Shown here in pieces: positions 1 to 8,195 of a stretch of 26,047 nt of DNA. Position 1 is the stretch's first letter; every line of letters begins with the position of its first letter. The position numbers were made by a program, and so were the translations under genes. Source of the DNA: JAUXFK01 sp034189035 (lineage in GTDB: Bacteria; Desulfobacterota; UBA8473); NCBI GenBank assembly GCA_034189035.1, contig JAXHVA010000058.1:1-26047 (forward strand), given 5' to 3'. The notes under the pieces are model-generated. The model made no database searches and had not been told where the DNA came from. It saw only the letters and a program-made list of their open reading frames with translations.

Positions 1-7
1 GAGACAA

Positions 8-131
8 AATAGTGTGTTACAATGGGCCATGGCTTGAATCTCCTTTTGATAATAATGTGTTATGAGCAAACTCATTATAACAAACTGTGAGGTTCAAGCC
101 TATTTTTATTGCTTCTTAACCGGACACTATT
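8..131. repeat. Palindromic intergenic element (nested inverted repeats)
   Basis: Nested inverted repeats are visible. An outer 8-bp pair AATAGTGT lies at 8-15 and 124-131. A 12-bp pair with one mismatch lies at 31-42 and 89-100. An inner stem TGTTATGAG pairs with CTC..ATAACA around 58-82. The right arm of the 12-bp stem is followed by a T-rich run, so the hairpin could end transcription from a gene outside the window. The nested arms and the GTGTCCGG-like edge also fit a decayed miniature transposable element. I cannot name a family. Confidence 0.5.
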
Positions 132-350
132 GATATGGCATGTAAATATTGATATTGATATTCGGGCTGAATTAAAAACAATTATCTTAAAGTATAATAT
201 TAATAATATTTGTATACGAAGAAAGAAAAATAAAAGGCTAGTGTGCTGAGGGAGAAGATGTTTTCTTGGAGAATTTTCGCCCAACCCCTAAAAAAGCTTT
301 TCAGTTGACTTTTCAAGAAAAAGTTGTTAATTATTATTTTTTGATCTTTT
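132..350. other. AT-rich intergenic stretch, no recognisable gene
   Basis: This stretch is very AT-rich. The only open frames are short, with low-complexity translations and no ribosome binding site. I see no RNA gene, promoter pair or terminator that I would defend. Confidence 0.4.
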
Positions 351-616
351 GTAACAGTGTAGCTTTTTGAAAAGAGACGCTTCAACGACAATCAAATTGT
401 AATCTGTGTAAAATCGCATCCAATTGAGTGTAAAGAAAGAACAGTATATCACCATTCAATTCACCAGATCCATTATTAACTATTTCAGACATTAAATGTG
501 AGATTATCCCCTGTTCAGTCTTAACTCACCTTGACGCTCAGACAATACACGCATTAAAATTTGACCGTCGTTGAAGCTTGATGATAGTTTTCTATTTCAT
601 AGCGCTAAACTGTTAC
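351..616. repeat. MITE-like hairpin element, copy 1 (end-type A)
   Basis: It begins GTAACAGTGTAGC and ends with the inverse GCGCTAAACTGTTAC. The subterminal arms also pair (GCTTCAACGAC near 390 and GTCGTTGAAGC near 568), so most of the element folds back on itself. An internal GAGTGTAAAGAAAGAACAGT segment is shared with the copies at 11704 and 19894. It has no coding capacity. A second copy with the same ends lies at 6738-6922, and a right half at 22211-22318. No protein is encoded, so it would have to be moved by a transposase acting in trans. Confidence 0.75.
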
Positions 617-618
617 TC

Positions 619-651
619 AAATTTAAAACGTGTGAAACACGTTCTAAATTT
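619..651. terminator. Hairpin with T-run upstream of purB
   Basis: Arms 619-632 and 638-651 are 14 bp with one mismatch, around a 5-nt loop. A T-run follows. The stem is AT-rich and so a weak terminator; it could instead be an operator or attenuator for the purine cluster starting 35 bp downstream. No anti-terminator pairing was identified. Confidence 0.35.
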
Positions 652-685
652 TTTCTACCATTAAAGACTAAAGAATAGGTAAGAT

Positions 686-1978
686 ATGATTCCACGATAT
701 GCTAGAGAAGAAATGGTCAAGATATGGGAGCCTGAAAACAGATTCAACAAGTGGTTACACATAGAGATACTCGCGTGTGAAGCCCTTGCAAAGCTTGGAG
801 AAATCCCGGAAGATGCATTAAAGAACATCAAAGAAAAAGCCGAGTTTGATATAGAGAGGATCGATGAAATAGAAAAGGTCACAAAACACGATGTAATCGC
901 CTTCCTTACATGTGTGGGTGAATATGTTGGAGAGGATTCAAGATATATCCACATGGGCTTGACTTCTTCGGATATCCTTGATACTTCACTGGCCGTTTTG
1001 ATGAGAGAAGCCTCGGATATTATCTTAGAGGATATTAAGCGCCTCCTTTCTGTATTGAAGAAAAAGGCATACCAGTATAAAGAGACTGTAATGGTTGGAA
1101 GGACGCATGGAATACATGCGGAACCAGTTACTTTCGGTATGAAGATGGCCCTATACTACGATGAGATGGAAAGAAATCTCAGCCGTATGGAAAAGGCCAA
1201 AGAAACGATCAGCTATGGAAAGATATCCGGAGCTGTGGGGACCTTTCCCTTTGTCCCCCCCTCTGTAGAAGAGTACGTCTGCAAAAAGTGTCAGCTCTCA
1301 CCTGCCCCGATCTCAACCCAGATTGTCCAGAGAGATAGGCATGCCGAATATCTTACCACACTTGCATTAATAGCCAGCTCAATAGATAAGATAGCTACTG
1401 AAATAAGGCATTTACAACGCACTGAAGTCTATGAAGCAGAAGAGTTTTTCTCTGGAGGACAGAAGGGCTCCTCTGCAATGCCCCATAAAAGAAACCCTGT
1501 CCTCTCTGAAAACCTTTCGGGCCTGGCAAGAGTAATACGTGCGAATTCACTGGCTGCTTTGGAGAATATTCCTCTTTGGCATGAAAGGGATATCAGCCAT
1601 TCATCTGCGGAAAGGATTATTGTGCCGGATAGTACGATCATTGTAGATTTCATGTTGAATAGATTGTCAGGGATAATAGAGAAATTACTGGTCTACCCGG
1701 AAAATATGTTGAAAAATATTAATCTGACCCACGGATTGATATATTCTCAAGGCCTTCTTTTAAGACTGGCACGAAAAGGGATAAGCCGTGAACAGGCATA
1801 TAAGATGGTACAAAAAAATGCCATGAAGGTTTGGCAGGAGGGTGCTGATTTCAGAAATTTAGTCTCTCAAGATCAAGATATAATGCAGATATTGACTGAA
1901 GATGAGATGAAAGATTGCTTTGATATGAATCAATATCTGAGACGAATCGATGAAATATTTGAGAGGGTTTTTGGATAA
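686..1978 (+). CDS. purB: Adenylosuccinate lyase
   Basis: This enzyme of the fumarase/aspartase superfamily catalyses two purine steps: it splits SAICAR to AICAR and adenylosuccinate to AMP, releasing fumarate each time. The product is 430 residues, a normal length for the shorter bacterial PurB. The superfamily signature GSSAMPHKRNP is at residues 261-271, holding the mobile-loop catalytic serine. The catalytic histidine of the TH-GIHAEP segment is at 141, and TSSDILDT at 93-100 contributes to the substrate site. The ATG has only a weak AGGT-like ribosome binding site. It is the first gene of a same-strand purine cluster, with purS starting 24 bp after its stop. The identity is secure. Confidence 0.97.
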   Translation: MIPRYAREEMVKIWEPENRFNKWLHIEILACEALAKLGEIPEDALKNIKEKAEFDIERIDEIEKVTKHDVIAFLTCVGEYVGEDSRYIHMGLTSSDILDTSLAVLMREASDIILEDIKRLLSVLKKKAYQYKETVMVGRTHGIHAEPVTFGMKMALYYDEMERNLSRMEKAKETISYGKISGAVGTFPFVPPSVEEYVCKKCQLSPAPISTQIVQRDRHAEYLTTLALIASSIDKIATEIRHLQRTEVYEAEEFFSGGQKGSSAMPHKRNPVLSENLSGLARVIRANSLAALENIPLWHERDISHSSAERIIVPDSTIIVDFMLNRLSGIIEKLLVYPENMLKNINLTHGLIYSQGLLLRLARKGISREQAYKMVQKNAMKVWQEGADFRNLVSQDQDIMQILTEDEMKDCFDMNQYLRRIDEIFERVFG

Positions 1979-2002
1979 CATCAAAAAGAGGAGAAAGAGG
2001 TT

Positions 2003-2245
2003 TTGCTGGCAAAGATATATGTAACACTTAAAAAAGGAGTTCTCGATCCACAGGGCAAGGCAGTACAACATTCATTGGAGTCTTTGGGGTATAATGAAGT
2101 AAAGGATATACGGCTTGGGAAGTACATGGAAGTTCTATTGGATGATATGAATGGGGACGAAGCTGAGGCCAGGATTCAACAGATGTGTGAAAAGCTTTTG
2201 GCAAATCCGGTCATTGAGGATTATCGATTTGAGCTTATTGTCTAA
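2003..2245 (+). CDS. purS: Phosphoribosylformylglycinamidine synthase, PurS subunit
   Basis: This small subunit of the three-part FGAM synthase bridges PurL and PurQ, and the complex channels ammonia from glutamine to FGAR. The product is 80 residues, the usual PurS size. It has the N-terminal beta strand AKIYVTLKKGVLDPQGKA and the later GKYMEVLL and VIEDYRFEL segments of the family. The start is TTG, preceded by a purine-rich AGAGGAGAAAGAGG Shine-Dalgarno region; no ATG is placed well enough to replace it. It lies between purB and purQ, with purL next, which confirms the role. The use of PurS predicts a short PurL and a separate glutaminase, and both follow. Confidence 0.94.
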   Translation: MLAKIYVTLKKGVLDPQGKAVQHSLESLGYNEVKDIRLGKYMEVLLDDMNGDEAEARIQQMCEKLLANPVIEDYRFELIV

Positions 2246-2316
2246 GCGTTTTTATATAAAATTGTGACCGCTATTGATGTTTTAGCTCAATAACCATTTA
2301 TATAAATGAGGCGTCT

Positions 2317-3006
2317 ATGAAGTTTGGTGTAATCGTTTTTCCTGGGGCAAACTGTGATCATGACTGTTACCATGTGATAAAGCATGTCTTTTTACAGGAT
2401 GTTGATTTTATCTGGCATAAAGAGGAGAAACTCATTGGATATGATTGCCTGGTGCTTCCCGGTGGTTTCTCATATGGCGATTATTTACGGCCAGGGGCAA
2501 TTGTAAAATTTTCTCCGATAATGAAGGAAGTGAAGAGGTTTGCAGAGTCTGGAGGTCTAGTCCTGGGGATTTGTAATGGTTTTCAGATACTGTTAGAAGC
2601 AGATTTATTACCAGGGGCAATGATGAGAAACAGGTCTTTGAAATTCATTTGTAGCGATGTTTATCTCAAACTGGAAAGTGATGAAACCCCCTTTACCAAC
2701 CGGGGGAGAGTAGGGGGGCTTTATAAGATGCCGATTGCCCATTTTGACGGAAACTACTTTGCTGATGAAGAGACATTGCAGAAATTGGAGGAAAACCAAC
2801 AGGTCATATTCAAGTATTGTTCCGAAGACGGCGATATTACAGATGATGCAAATCTCAATGGTGCACTGTGGAATATATCCGCAATATGCAACAGAGAAAG
2901 AAATGTTCTGGGCATGATGCCCCATCCTGAAAGATGCTGTGAGAGTATATTGGGTAATGAAGATGGAAGGCTTATATTTGAGTCTATTATAAAGAGTATT
3001 CTTTGA
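2317..3006 (+). CDS. purQ: Phosphoribosylformylglycinamidine synthase, glutaminase subunit PurQ
   Basis: This class I glutamine amidotransferase subunit hydrolyses glutamine and supplies ammonia to PurL. It is 229 residues long, typical of PurQ. The N-terminus MKFGVIVFPGANCDHDC is diagnostic. The nucleophile Cys86 sits in LGICNGFQ, and the catalytic His203 and Glu205 are in MMPHPER. The ATG at 2317 follows a GAGGCG-like site. About 70 bp of AT-rich DNA separates it from purS and about 60 bp from purL, so the genes are probably co-transcribed but not translationally coupled. All catalytic residues are present. Confidence 0.96.
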   Translation: MKFGVIVFPGANCDHDCYHVIKHVFLQDVDFIWHKEEKLIGYDCLVLPGGFSYGDYLRPGAIVKFSPIMKEVKRFAESGGLVLGICNGFQILLEADLLPGAMMRNRSLKFICSDVYLKLESDETPFTNRGRVGGLYKMPIAHFDGNYFADEETLQKLEENQQVIFKYCSEDGDITDDANLNGALWNISAICNRERNVLGMMPHPERCCESILGNEDGRLIFESIIKSIL

Positions 3007-3066
3007 TTATACGCAATAAATGAAACCTATTGAGGGTATTAATTAAATATATAAAATTGATAGAAT

Positions 3067-5289
3067 TTGAGTGAAATGACTAAAGAGCCTTTGATTACGC
3101 AAGATATAATCGAATCCCATGGATTGACCGGGGATGAGTATGAAAAAATAAAGCAAATTCTAAAAAGAGATCCTAACTATACAGAATTAGGCATATTTTC
3201 TGTAATGTGGAGTGAGCATTGCAGTTATAAGAGCTCGAAGAGATATCTGAAAAAACTCCCCACTGATGGAGAGCATATCATTCAAGGCCCAGGAGAAAAT
3301 GCAGGTATAGTAGACATAGGTGATGGATTGGCAATCGTCTTTAAGATGGAAAGCCATAACCACCCTTCGTATATTGAACCTTACCAGGGTGCAGCTACAG
3401 GTGTAGGGGGGATTCTGCGGGATATCTTTACCATGGGGGCCAGACCTATAGCGTCTCTCAATTCACTTCGCTTTGGATCCTTCGATCATCCCAGAACCAG
3501 GTATTTACTCAATGGAGTGGTAGCAGGTATAGCAGGCTATGGGAATTGTATTGGCGTACCTACAATTGGAGGTGAGGCGTATTTCAACAAGAGTTACAGT
3601 GGCAATATCCTAGTAAATGTGTTTGCCCTGGGAGTCGTGAAGAAGAGCAGGATATTCAAAGGTGTTGCATCCGGACCGGGAAATCCTGTCATATACGTTG
3701 GGTCTAAAACAGGAAGGGATGGCATACACGGAGCAACAATGGCTTCTGAGCAGTTCGATGAAAGCTCACAAGAGAGACGTCCAACGGTCCAGGTTGGCGA
3801 TCCTTTTACTGAAAAGCTTTTATTGGAGGCTTGCCTGGAATTAATGAAAGAGGATTATATCGTTGGAATACAGGATATGGGTGCAGCAGGGTTGACGTGT
3901 TCATCCTGTGAGATGGCAAGCAGGGCAGGAACAGGGATAGAAATAGATCTCTCTAAAGTACCAAGAAGAGAAGAGGGGATGACACCCTATGAATTGATGC
4001 TATCAGAATCTCAAGAAAGGATGCTGATTGTTGTCAAATATGGCCTTGAAAAAAAGGTAGAGGAAATATTTAAAAAGTGGGATTTAGATGTTTCTATTGT
4101 AGGCAGGGTAACGGGTGATAAGATGATAAGGGTAAAAGAAGATGGTAAAGTCTTGGTTGAGATACCTGCCGAAGCCCTTACCGAAGAAGCCCCTCTTTAT
4201 ACCCGCCCCAAAAAGAGACCTCAATACCTTTGTGCAACACAGAGTTTTTCTATTCACAGTATTCCTGAACCAACAGATCTCAATGATATACTGATCCGGT
4301 TGTTAAAGTCTCCTAATATTGCAAGCAAACTCTGGATTTACAGACAGTATGACCATATGGTGCGAACCAATACCGTCTTGCTGCCTGGTTCTGATTCTGC
4401 AATAATACGGGTAAAAGGCACGAATAAGGGCATTGCATTGACTGTTGATTGCAATAGCAGGTATTGTTATCTTGACCCGTATAAAGGGGGAATGGCAGCT
4501 GTTGTCGAGGCTTCGAGAAATCTTGTCTGTTCAGGAGCAAAACCACTTGCTATAACCGATTGCTTGAACTTTGGAAACCCGGAAAAACCGGAGATAATGT
4601 GGCAGTTTGATCAGGCTATCAGCGGGGTGAGTGAAGCATGTAAAAGACTGAATACCCCGGTAGTGGGTGGAAATGTCAGTTTTTATAATGAGACGCAGGG
4701 AGAAGCGATTTATCCCACGCCCACTGTTGCTATGGCTGGGATTATCTATGATATTCGTCTTTTTCAAACACAGTGGTTTAAAGACAGTGGGGATTTGGTT
4801 GTTTTACTCGGAAAGAGCTATGAAGAAATGGGCGGCAGTGAATATCTGGCGACTATCCATGGGATCGAGGAGGGGATCCCTCCGGAAATTCATATGGATA
4901 TAGAGATTGCTGTACAGGACACCTGTCTTGAGGCCATTCAAAATGGTCTAATAAAGTCTGCCCATGATTGTTCAGAAGGTGGTATCGCAGTTGCCTTAGC
5001 TGAATGTTGTTTTTCAAGTCCGGACTTCCATCGTGGTGTCAAAATATCGATTGATAAGGAGAAGATGAGAGGGGACTGTCTCCTCTTTGGTGAGTCACAA
5101 TCGAGGATTATCGTCTCATTGGAAAAGGATAAACTCGATAAACTCAAAAAGATTGCAAAGAAAAACAATGCGCCGTTTTCTGTGATTGGAGAAGTCGGTA
5201 CAGACAGATTAGTGATTGAAGGGCTCATCGATTGTGATATCGAAAGCCTTAAGAGACAATGGAGAAATGCTTTAGAAGAGAGACTTTGA
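3067..5289 (+). CDS. purL: Phosphoribosylformylglycinamidine synthase, PurL subunit (small type)
   Basis: This is the ATP-dependent synthetase subunit that converts FGAR and ammonia to FGAM. At 740 residues it is the short Bacillus/archaeal type that works with separate PurS and PurQ, not the ~1300-residue fused enzyme of enterobacteria. It shows MWSEHCSYKSS near residue 47, the Mg/ATP segment KMESHNHPSYIEPYQGAATG, and the second-half glycine-rich DCLNFGNPEKPE and AHDCSEGGIAVALAE motifs. The start is uncertain: TTG at 3067 and ATG at 3076 are both in frame, and neither has a strong ribosome binding site. purF starts 22 bp after the stop. Confidence 0.96.
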   Translation: MSEMTKEPLITQDIIESHGLTGDEYEKIKQILKRDPNYTELGIFSVMWSEHCSYKSSKRYLKKLPTDGEHIIQGPGENAGIVDIGDGLAIVFKMESHNHPSYIEPYQGAATGVGGILRDIFTMGARPIASLNSLRFGSFDHPRTRYLLNGVVAGIAGYGNCIGVPTIGGEAYFNKSYSGNILVNVFALGVVKKSRIFKGVASGPGNPVIYVGSKTGRDGIHGATMASEQFDESSQERRPTVQVGDPFTEKLLLEACLELMKEDYIVGIQDMGAAGLTCSSCEMASRAGTGIEIDLSKVPRREEGMTPYELMLSESQERMLIVVKYGLEKKVEEIFKKWDLDVSIVGRVTGDKMIRVKEDGKVLVEIPAEALTEEAPLYTRPKKRPQYLCATQSFSIHSIPEPTDLNDILIRLLKSPNIASKLWIYRQYDHMVRTNTVLLPGSDSAIIRVKGTNKGIALTVDCNSRYCYLDPYKGGMAAVVEASRNLVCSGAKPLAITDCLNFGNPEKPEIMWQFDQAISGVSEACKRLNTPVVGGNVSFYNETQGEAIYPTPTVAMAGIIYDIRLFQTQWFKDSGDLVVLLGKSYEEMGGSEYLATIHGIEEGIPPEIHMDIEIAVQDTCLEAIQNGLIKSAHDCSEGGIAVALAECCFSSPDFHRGVKISIDKEKMRGDCLLFGESQSRIIVSLEKDKLDKLKKIAKKNNAPFSVIGEVGTDRLVIEGLIDCDIESLKRQWRNALEERL

Positions 5290-5311
5290 ATAGGGGGTTG
5301 GAAAGATCATA

Positions 5312-6724
5312 ATGACTGATAAGCTACAGGAAGAATGTGGAATCTTCGGTGTGTTCGGAAATCCTGAAGCAGCCAACCTGACATATTTGGGATTACATGC
5401 ATTACAACACCGCGGGCAGGAGAGTGCAGGGATTGTATCTTCTAATAAGGAAGTGCTTCTGTCTCATCGTCAGATGGGACTGGTCGCAGATATATTCAAT
5501 AAAAACATCTTAGCTAAATTGACTGGTGATAGTGCAATCGGGCATGTGCGTTATTCAACAACCGGTTCCAGTCTATTGAAAAATGCACAGCCTTTTGTTG
5601 TGAGTTATGCGAATGGCGGCATTGCAGTGGCTCACAACGGAAATATTGTAAATGCAAGAATCATACGGGAAGAGCTTGAGAATTATGGTTCGATCTTTCA
5701 ATCTACAATGGACACAGAGATTGTCATCCACCTAATTGCCTCATCTCAGCAAACATCCATAGTGAATCGTATTATGGATGCCCTCATTAACATTAAAGGT
5801 GCATATTCGATGCTCTTCCTTACAGAAAATGAGATGGTTGCTGTTCGAGATCCCCATGGCTTTCGACCCCTGGTTTTGGGAATGCTGAAGGATTCATATG
5901 TCGTATCTTCAGAGACCTGTGCTTTGGATTTAATAGAGGCCGAGTATATCCGTGATGTGCAACCCGGAGAAGTTGTGCTGATAGACAAGAATGGTCTTAC
6001 CTCATACAAACCTTTCCGTTCTATAAATAAATTTTGTATATTTGAGTTAATTTATTTCTCACGTCCGGACAGCAATACCTTTGGAAGAAACGTATATACA
6101 ACAAGAAAGGAGATGGGAAGGCAACTCGCAAGGGAGAGTCCTGTACAAGCGGATATTGTAATGCCCGTACCTGATTCAGGGATTCCTGCTGCGATTGGTT
6201 TTGCTGAGGAATCAGGCATCCCTTTTGAGACAGGATTAATCAGAAATCACTATGTTGGAAGGACGTTTATTGAACCGAGGCAGAGTATTCGGCATTTTGG
6301 TGTCAAGCTGAAGCTCAACGCGATTAAAGACTATCTGGATGGAAAGAGAGTGATAGTTGTCGATGATTCTATTGTCAGGGGAACGACTTCACAAAAGATC
6401 ATAGAGATGATCAGAAATGCAGGAGCCAAAGAAATCCATGTTCGGATCAGTTCTCCACCCATTATTTGTTCTTGTTATTACGGGATAGACACCCCTACCA
6501 ATACTGAGTTGATTGCTTCTTCTAATAGCGTTTCTCAAATAAGGAGATTTTTAACCTCTGATTCCTTAAAATACCTGAGTATCGAAGGGCTGAGAGCATC
6601 TGTTAAAAATAATGGAAATGATTTTTGCGATGCCTGCTTTACAGGAAATTATCCTGTAGAACTCCCAGTTGATCTCGATTCCAGACAACTTACCCTCTTT
6701 GAAAGAGAAATCGTAGTGACATAG
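5312..6724 (+). CDS. purF: Amidophosphoribosyltransferase (Fe-S, propeptide type)
   Basis: This enzyme makes the first committed purine intermediate, 5-phosphoribosylamine, from PRPP and glutamine. It is 470 residues. The N-terminal nucleophile is Cys9 of EECGIFGVFG, so a short propeptide must be removed, as in Bacillus subtilis PurF. The PRPP loop VIVVDDSIVRGTTS is at residues 347-360. Cysteines that match the [4Fe-4S] ligands of the B. subtilis class are at 242 (KFCIFE), about 388 (CYYGID) and the CDAC pair at 439/442. The cluster type is inferred from these residues. A GGGGGTTGG stretch precedes the ATG. It is the last gene of the purine cluster, and a hairpin element begins 14 bp after its stop. 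Confidence 0.96.
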   Translation: MTDKLQEECGIFGVFGNPEAANLTYLGLHALQHRGQESAGIVSSNKEVLLSHRQMGLVADIFNKNILAKLTGDSAIGHVRYSTTGSSLLKNAQPFVVSYANGGIAVAHNGNIVNARIIREELENYGSIFQSTMDTEIVIHLIASSQQTSIVNRIMDALINIKGAYSMLFLTENEMVAVRDPHGFRPLVLGMLKDSYVVSSETCALDLIEAEYIRDVQPGEVVLIDKNGLTSYKPFRSINKFCIFELIYFSRPDSNTFGRNVYTTRKEMGRQLARESPVQADIVMPVPDSGIPAAIGFAEESGIPFETGLIRNHYVGRTFIEPRQSIRHFGVKLKLNAIKDYLDGKRVIVVDDSIVRGTTSQKIIEMIRNAGAKEIHVRISSPPIICSCYYGIDTPTNTELIASSNSVSQIRRFLTSDSLKYLSIEGLRASVKNNGNDFCDACFTGNYPVELPVDLDSRQLTLFEREIVVT

Positions 6725-6737
6725 TACATCTATTTTT

Positions 6738-6922
6738 GTAACAGTTTAGCTTTTTGAAAAGAGACGCTTCAACGGCAATCAAATTTTAATCCGTGTAAAC
6801 TCGTATCTTTCACCTTTTTCATTCTTAACGATTACTTGGACGCTTAGACAGCATACGCATTAGAATTTGACCGTCGTTGAAGCTTGGTGATAGTTTTCTA
6901 TTTCATACTGCTAAACAGTTAC
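6738..6922. repeat. MITE-like hairpin element, copy 2 (end-type A)
   Basis: A 185-bp element with the same ends as the copy at 351-616: GTAACAGTTTAGC on the left and GCTAAACAGTTAC on the right. The inner inverted arms are GCTTCAACGGCAATCAAATT and AATTTGACCGTCGTTGAAGC. It is about 80 bp shorter than copy 1, lacking much of the central part. It fills almost the whole gap between purF and the next gene. Transcribed, it would fold into a long hairpin and might act as a terminator or mRNA end protector for the purine transcript; that role is inference. Confidence 0.78.
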
Positions 6923-6965
6923 CTATTTACTAAATAAAAATAAAATATATTAGGAAGGTGAAATC

Positions 6966-7940
6966 ATGGAATGGAAGACAAAGATAACCGAGATGCTTGG
7001 CATAGAGTATCCGATCATTCAAGGATCATACGGTGGATTCGGTACTTCAGAGATTGCAGCACCTGTTTCTGAAGCAGGAGGATTGGGTATGATTACAGCA
7101 AGTGCCTTAAAGACACCAGAGGGCCTTAGAGATGACATAAAAAAGGCCAGATCAAAAACCGATAAACCCATTTGTGTCAATCTGACTGTAGGAATGTGCC
7201 CGCATATCGATGAGATGAGAGAAGTTGCAATTGACGAGGGTATCCCCGTTGTCGAGACATCAGCATTTCAAGCGACTGACCATGGAAAACTATTAAAAAA
7301 AGCCGGAGTAAAATGGATACATAAGGTAGCCACAGTTAAGCATGCGATTGTGGCAGAAAGACAGGGGGCCGATGCTATTGTCATTGTAGGTATGGAGGGT
7401 ATTGGTTTTAAAAGTGTTGATCAACTTCCCACTTTGACAAGTATAACATGGGCTGCAAAACAGATAAAAACTCCCCTGATTGCAGCCGGTGGAATAGGAG
7501 ATGCCCGTGGATTCCTGGCGTCTTTAGCAATGGGAGCTGAAGCAGCTTATCTTGGGACTGCCTTTATGTGTACAAAAGAATGCCCAATCCCCAATCGACA
7601 TAAGCAGTTTCTCGCAGATGTTGCTCCGAGTGATCCTAAAATCATGAAAAAGGTTTTGTCTCCACCTGATCCTAAGGATTTAGAAAAGGTGATGAAACTA
7701 AAAGGGAAGATTCCTCACAGTGAATGGTTGATGAAGCTTGAAAGGGTTTTACTCAAGGAAGACCCTGATTATCATGAGCTCCCAGAAGAGATTAATGAAG
7801 AAGTCCTTATGCTCGCACCCGGCTCTCTGGCTGTTAGCGGATTGGATCAGGTGTTAACAGCCAAGGAACTGATCGACAGTATCATTCAGGGTGCTGAGGA
7901 GATTCTGCAAAAGGGGGTTTTTGCAAATATTCGAGCATAG
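6966..7940 (+). CDS. NAD(P)H-dependent flavin oxidoreductase, nitronate monooxygenase/FabK-like
   Basis: This is an FMN-binding TIM-barrel protein of the nitronate monooxygenase (2-nitropropane dioxygenase) family. The N-terminal IEYPIIQGSYGGFGTSEIAA, the EAGGLGMI loop and the FMN-phosphate segment GGIGDARGFLASLAMGA (residues 175-191) are typical, as is the following YLGTAF. It is 324 residues, normal for the family. The segment that usually reads G-x-E-A-G-G-H-x-G is here GMEGIGFK (142-149), so the family's active-site histidine is missing and the substrate is unlikely to be a nitronate by the standard mechanism. The ATG follows an excellent AGGAAGGTG site. It stands alone between repeat elements, and the physiological substrate is unknown. 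Confidence 0.82.
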   Translation: MEWKTKITEMLGIEYPIIQGSYGGFGTSEIAAPVSEAGGLGMITASALKTPEGLRDDIKKARSKTDKPICVNLTVGMCPHIDEMREVAIDEGIPVVETSAFQATDHGKLLKKAGVKWIHKVATVKHAIVAERQGADAIVIVGMEGIGFKSVDQLPTLTSITWAAKQIKTPLIAAGGIGDARGFLASLAMGAEAAYLGTAFMCTKECPIPNRHKQFLADVAPSDPKIMKKVLSPPDPKDLEKVMKLKGKIPHSEWLMKLERVLLKEDPDYHELPEEINEEVLMLAPGSLAVSGLDQVLTAKELIDSIIQGAEEILQKGVFANIRA

Positions 7941-8151
7941 AGTTACCTCTGTATATACTCCTGCCTCTTTTGACCAGGTCAAATCCATCTCCAAAAGCGG
8001 GTGGCATCCAGAGGAGAGATACTGGACTTTACCCTATTCCAAAGCAATTATTGAAGAGCTTCTCTCCATATTCGATGGAAAGAAGCTCGATTTTGCCTCT
8101 GCCTATTGCTGCCCACCAAAGAGAAAACAAGACTACCAGCTGATTTTCTAA
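7936..8151 (+). pseudogene. Tyrosine recombinase/integrase fragment (N-terminal part)
   Basis: Directly after the flavoprotein stop, a frame reads VYTPASFDQVKSI, then GWHPEERYWTLPYS, then IIEELLSIFDGKK, ending at a stop. The pattern 'WHPEERYWTLP...IEELLSIF' is, from memory, the N-terminal segment of a family of Xer-like/integron-type tyrosine recombinases found in environmental bacteria. The core-binding and catalytic domains (R-H-R-Y) are absent, so this is a relic. It overlaps the end of the upstream gene in another frame, which suggests that insertion or deletion created the junction. The family call rests on recognition only. Confidence 0.55.
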
Positions 8152-8195
8152 AGGACCAATGTAATCAGAGATAACTATACCGAGAGTTCTCTTTC

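Noticed and set aside
75..391. Small minus-strand open frames of 63 and 69 codons
   Set aside because: They overlap each other and one runs into the hairpin element; AT-rich low-complexity translations without ribosome binding sites.
2258..2285. Another hairpin-element fragment between purS and purQ (GTGACCGCTATTG resembles a type B end)
   Set aside because: Only about 13 bases agree and no partner arm or inner segment is present; chance similarity is likely.
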